Below, in pieces: positions 61,296 through 64,000 of a DNA stretch of 64,000 bases (position 1 is its first letter; each line of letters starts with the position of its first letter). The notes under the pieces are model-generated. The model did no database searches and was not told where the DNA came from. It was given only the letters and a program-made list of their open reading frames with translations. The stretch covers positions 111,359 to 175,358 of the forward strand of contig JAHCHY010000009.1 of NCBI GenBank assembly GCA_026129485.1. Reading direction: 5' to 3'. This DNA is from Cyclobacteriaceae bacterium (lineage in GTDB: Bacteria; Bacteroidota; Bacteroidia; Cytophagales; Cyclobacteriaceae). The translations under genes were made by a program, and so were the position numbers.

Positions 61296-61856
61296 TTATG
61301 GCCGGAAAGTGCTGACAGCCCTGTAGAACTGCCCGCTGCTGATACCGATTTTTTTAAGCAGCTCGCGCGCAGCGCTGATGCAACCAAGCTCTGTTTCAGT
61401 ATGAAGGGCGACCGGGAATTTTTCGTTTGTGCTGGTAACGAGGATTGTAGAGCCGTTCTTTTGCTCGTGCTTATAGGTGCCGTACGGAATTACCTGCACA
61501 TCAGTGCGTTCGCGGGCAGCTATAGCTTTTAATTCCCGGTCAGCTTCCGGGTAAATAATAATGCCTCCTTTTGGGACTGCATCTGCCGCCTTTTCAATCC
61601 CGGCCAGCCTGTTTGATTCAACAGCTGATAAAATGAGAATATGCGGATGGTACTCAGCAAGCTGATCCTGCGCTTCAATCAGGATAACAGGGGCATCATT
61701 TTGGGGCGGAGCAGGTTGTTTTGAAGTGTACCAATCGAACTTGCGGGCATTGGAGGTAAGCACGTGCCGGGCCAGGTCAGCAATTAAACCGCTATGCTTA
61801 CCTGTAATGATTATTCGTTGTTTATCAATGCTTTGCTGGTAGATAGAAGCAGTCAA
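61296..61856 (-). CDS. degenerate Mur-ligase-like protein (probable pseudoenzyme)
   Basis: A 186-residue protein. By eye it is collinear with the middle and end of Mpl/MurC-type ligases: IIITGKHSGLIADLARHVL aligns with the P-loop region (VAGTHGKTTITSMIMHVL), DAPVILIEAQDQLAE with the DAPIIIEGDE strand, YHPHILILSA with YKPHIALLS, and KFPVALHTETELGCISAARELLKKIGISSGQFYRAVSTF with the C-terminal FPV...AARELGI...FY.AI.SF. The P-loop GKTT is replaced by SGLI, so ATP binding should be lost. The start codon is TTG at 61856. It lies six bases from the exonuclease gene. Confidence 0.65.
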   Translation of the reverse strand: MTASIYQQSIDKQRIIITGKHSGLIADLARHVLTSNARKFDWYTSKQPAPPQNDAPVILIEAQDQLAEYHPHILILSAVESNRLAGIEKAADAVPKGGIIIYPEADRELKAIAARERTDVQVIPYGTYKHEQKNGSTILVTSTNEKFPVALHTETELGCISAARELLKKIGISSGQFYRAVSTFRP

Positions 61857-62064
61857 GGTTTATAGAATTAGTGCGGTAAAGATACAGGAATTTGTCTGTG
61901 TCTTAAAACAGGGTAGCAGCTTCATGCAAATTTAATGGCCTTCTAACGAGTGAATTTATTCACAAATTCACATGTTTGAATGTAGATAACTTGTTGAGGG
62001 TAGGAGTATTCTAAGCGGTACGTTTGTTGCCCTTAAAGAAACTACGTACAACAACCACGAATGT
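61857..62064. other. 208-base divergent region before dnaB
   Basis: It holds the upstream sequences of the Mur-like gene (minus) and dnaB (plus), including the dnaB promoter-like boxes (61994-62026). Besides AT-rich stretches and the repeated ATTCACAAATTCACATG, I see nothing else. Confidence 0.5.
61994..62026 (+). promoter_or_regulatory. candidate promoter of dnaB
   Basis: TACGTTTG (62019-62026) is an exact TAnnTTTG match; TTG at 61994-61996 lies 22 bases upstream as a partial -33 element. Transcription would begin near 62031, 34 bases before the ATG. Confidence 0.5.
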
Positions 62065-63597
62065 ATGGAGCAACGATCAACGCCAGTGAGGTTAAGTTCT
62101 GCCATGAGCGGAGCCGGCAAGTCCAAGCTTTTAGCACGCGATATTGCGGAGAGCTTGGGTAAACTGCCGCCTCAGGCGCTTGATCTGGAAGAGGCTATTC
62201 TCGGTGCGCTTATGTTAGAGAAGAACGCGCTCACAGCCGTAGTAGAATTCCTGAGACCCGAACATTTTTATACCGAGCAGCACAGGGAAATTTATTCAGC
62301 CATTATCGACCTGTTCAAAGCTGCCGAGCCGGTAGATATGCGCACGGTAGTGGCGCAGTTGCGCAAGGCCGGCAAGATAGAGCTGGTAGGAGGAGCTTAC
62401 TATATAGCGGAGCTTACCAGCAAGGTGAGCTCGGCTGCCAATATCGAATACCACGCACGTATTATTATCGAGATGGCGATCAAGCGCGATTTGATCCAGA
62501 TCGCTTCCCGGATTCATCACGATGCATACGAAGACACCACCGATGTGTTTGAGCTGCTCGATAAAACCGAGCAGAATATTTTCCAGATATCTGATGCTAA
62601 CCTGCGCAAGAACTACGACTCCATGAAGTCGCTCATGTTCCAGGCTACCAAAGAGCTGCAGGAAAAGCGCAATCATAAAGACGGTCTTACCGGGGTGCCA
62701 AGCGGCTTCTCGCGGCTGGATCGCGTAACTTCCGGCTGGCAGCGAAGCGACCTGGTGATTATTGCTGCACGGCCGGGTATGGGTAAAACCGCATTCATTG
62801 TTTCGGCCCTGCGCAATGCGGCTGTGGACTTCGGTATTCCTGCTGCTATCTTCTCGCTGGAGATGGCCTCGCTGCAATTGGTTAACCGTTTGATCTCCGC
62901 AGAAGCGGAACTGGATTCGGAAAAGATCAAGAAAGGCAACCTCGCTGACTTTGAATGGCAGCAGATGGTGCATAAAACCACGCGCCTTTCCAGCGCACCT
63001 ATTTTTATTGACGATACACCCGCGCTTTCGATACTTGAGCTTCGCGCCAAGTGCCGCAGGCTTAAGGCCGAGCACAACATTCAGATGATCGTGATCGACT
63101 ATTTGCAGCTAATGAAAGGCGAAGCCAGTGGCAACCGCGAGCAGGAAATTGCGTCCATCTCGCGTGCACTTAAAGGCATCGCTAAAGAATTATCGGTTCC
63201 GGTAATTGCGCTGTCGCAGCTAAGCCGGGGTGTGGAAACGCGCGGTGGCGATAAGCGTCCGCAGCTTAGTGACTTGCGCGAATCCGGATCCATTGAGCAG
63301 GATGCCGATATTGTGATGTTCCTTTACCGGCCGGAGTATTACAAGATCACCGTAGATGAGGAAGGCATGCCCACACAAGGTATGGCCGAAGTAATTATAG
63401 CCAAGCACCGGAATGGTTCGCTTGAAAATGTAAGGCTCAAGTTCATTGGCAAGTACACCAAGTTTGCCGATTACGATGCGCCTGACGGACTTACTCCCAT
63501 GAGCAGCATTACACGCGAAAGCCGGCTGAATACCTTCCGCGACAATCCCTCCGGTTCATTGCCGCCATCGGGAGGTGATGATGATACACCGTTCTAA
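62065..63597 (+). CDS. dnaB: replicative DNA helicase DnaB
   Basis: Hexameric 5'-3' helicase that unwinds DNA ahead of the replisome. The 510-residue protein has the N-terminal helical domain (about 35-135; PQALDLEEAILGALML), a linker, and the RecA-like domain (about 200-480) with Walker A ARPGMGKTAF (about 233-242), EMASLQLVNRLI, and the Walker B region MIVIDYLQLMKG (about 346-357). SQLSRGVETRGGDKRPQLSDLRESG is the next helicase motif. There is no intein. The N-terminal 30 residues (rich in Ser and Arg) precede the usual start. Confidence 0.97.
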   Translation: MEQRSTPVRLSSAMSGAGKSKLLARDIAESLGKLPPQALDLEEAILGALMLEKNALTAVVEFLRPEHFYTEQHREIYSAIIDLFKAAEPVDMRTVVAQLRKAGKIELVGGAYYIAELTSKVSSAANIEYHARIIIEMAIKRDLIQIASRIHHDAYEDTTDVFELLDKTEQNIFQISDANLRKNYDSMKSLMFQATKELQEKRNHKDGLTGVPSGFSRLDRVTSGWQRSDLVIIAARPGMGKTAFIVSALRNAAVDFGIPAAIFSLEMASLQLVNRLISAEAELDSEKIKKGNLADFEWQQMVHKTTRLSSAPIFIDDTPALSILELRAKCRRLKAEHNIQMIVIDYLQLMKGEASGNREQEIASISRALKGIAKELSVPVIALSQLSRGVETRGGDKRPQLSDLRESGSIEQDADIVMFLYRPEYYKITVDEEGMPTQGMAEVIIAKHRNGSLENVRLKFIGKYTKFADYDAPDGLTPMSSITRESRLNTFRDNPSGSLPPSGGDDDTPF

Positions 63598-63599
63598 AA

Positions 63600-63724
63600 G
63601 CCATCTCAAAAATCAACTCTCTTGTCAGCCTGAGCCTGTCGAAGGCTATTTTCCGCACAGAAAAAACCGGTTTTGTTCCGATAGCCATCGGAACAACCTG
63701 ACACTTCTATATTCTTGAGATAGC
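63600..63724. repeat. nested inverted-repeat element downstream of dnaB
   Basis: Outer arms GCCATCTCAA (63600-63609) and TTGAGATAGC (63715-63724) match at 9 of 10 positions. Inside are AGCCTGAGCCTGTCGAAGGCT (63628-63648 region) and a perfect 10-bp hairpin, TTGTTCCGAT (63673-63682) with ATCGGAACAA (63687-63696). The motif CCTGAGCCTGTCGAAGG is a widely recurring intergenic word in bacteria. It begins three bases past the dnaB stop and may also serve as its transcript end. Confidence 0.6.
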
Positions 63725-63818
63725 CTTTAGTTAGTCTGACGGGAGTACGGTAAATAAATCAGCGCACGGTTTTAAATATAGTGCCGGTGTTGTAACTTGA
63801 AAACAATACTGATAAACT

Positions 63819-64000
63819 ATGAAGGCCCTGGTACTAAAAGAAGCCGGTAAGATTGAGCTGGTTGAAATTGCCCAACCGGAAGCTACAGCCGGAAGAGCGT
63901 TGGTCAAGATCAAGGCAGCATCGCTTAACAGGCGCGATGACTGGATACGCGAAGGCAAATATCCCAACATCAGGTTTGGCGTAACCATGGGCTCGGATGG
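63819..64000 (+). CDS. medium-chain zinc-binding dehydrogenase, N-terminus only
   Basis: The first 60 codons of an oxidoreductase, cut by the window end. MKALVLKEAGKIELVEI and the later ALVKIKAASLNRRDDWIREGKYP, followed by GSDG at the edge, are the N-terminal part of the quinone-oxidoreductase branch of zinc-dependent medium-chain dehydrogenases. The catalytic-zinc and nucleotide-binding regions are outside the window, so the substrate and completeness are unknown. Confidence 0.85.
   Translation, partial: MKALVLKEAGKIELVEIAQPEATAGRALVKIKAASLNRRDDWIREGKYPNIRFGVTMGSD

Noticed and set aside
62296-63075. 259-residue open frame on the minus strand within dnaB
   Set aside because: It is antisense to intact DnaB motifs and has no recognisable domain.
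1-64000. tRNA genes, rRNA, CRISPR arrays, prophage or insertion sequences
   Set aside because: I looked for T-arm words (GGTTCGAATCC type), regularly spaced repeats, transposase motifs and integrases and found none that hold up.

Overview
The window is a contiguous piece of a Bacteroidota chromosome, most likely a free-living member of the class Cytophagia. This rests on a gliding-motility gldC, a TonB-dependent receptor with an N-terminal carboxypeptidase-regulatory-like domain, the truB-ribF-uppP-DUF3098-ftsX block typical of this phylum, DUF3098 and DUF2452 proteins, many secreted proteins, and promoter-like sequences of the phylum's TTTG / TAnnTTTG type. I see no rRNA, tRNA, CRISPR array, prophage or insertion sequence. 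The content is mostly housekeeping and catabolic.

Layout. 1-9.5 kb (mostly minus): a TonB receptor cut by the window edge, gldC, the 3-oxoacid CoA-transferase pair scoB-scoA, the overlapping block ribF/truB/uppP/DUF3098/ftsX, an ECF sigma factor with a one-TM partner, and a DUF2147 protein. 9.5-13 kb: membrane pyrophosphatase hppA with a clear terminator, a small protein resembling DNA polymerase III psi, and a hotdog thioesterase. 13-18 kb (plus): the threonine operon thrA-thrB-thrC, preceded by an 11-codon Ile/Thr-rich leader peptide. 18-21 kb: an S9 peptidase and pcm. 21-25.4 kb (minus): a self-contained three-gene operon of unknown function encoding a lipoprotein, an outer-membrane-like barrel and a secreted TPR-CHAT protein, with its own promoter and a composite terminator hairpin. 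25.4-29.6 kb: an M23 peptidase, a MogA-like protein, trhO, a secreted zinc-ribbon-like protein and an ACMSD-type decarboxylase. 29.6-35 kb: a non-phosphorylative L-fucose operon (mutarotase, permease, two SDRs, lactonase, FAH hydrolase) with a TlpA thioredoxin at its head; the fuconate dehydratase is absent.

35-45.3 kb: a TPR protein, an M1 peptidase, an envelope-stress-like operon (ECF sigma, one-TM protein, Spy-like protein, barrel), then serine biosynthesis: a class V aminotransferase (SerC-like) and a phosphoserine phosphatase-phosphoglycerate dehydrogenase fusion around a small NTF2-like gene and a palindromic, unexplained intergenic region. 45.3-54.2 kb: a GNAT protein, a zinc alcohol dehydrogenase, and the two halves of a split transketolase separated by two amidohydrolase genes in which only one of three catalytic modules keeps its metal ligands; a possible 28-residue membrane microprotein lies between. 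54.2-64 kb: a Bcp peroxiredoxin, M23 and M48 peptidases, an FAH protein, a DUF2452 fusion, a Tat-exported Gfo/Idh/MocA oxidoreductase, a DnaQ-type exonuclease beside a degenerate Mur-ligase-like protein, dnaB, and a partial medium-chain dehydrogenase.

The least explained parts are the lipoprotein/barrel/CHAT operon, the Mur-ligase-like pseudoenzyme next to the exonuclease, the threonine leader, and a set of palindromes sharing the core CCGATAGCYATCGG. All family calls come from reading motifs by eye; no database search was run.
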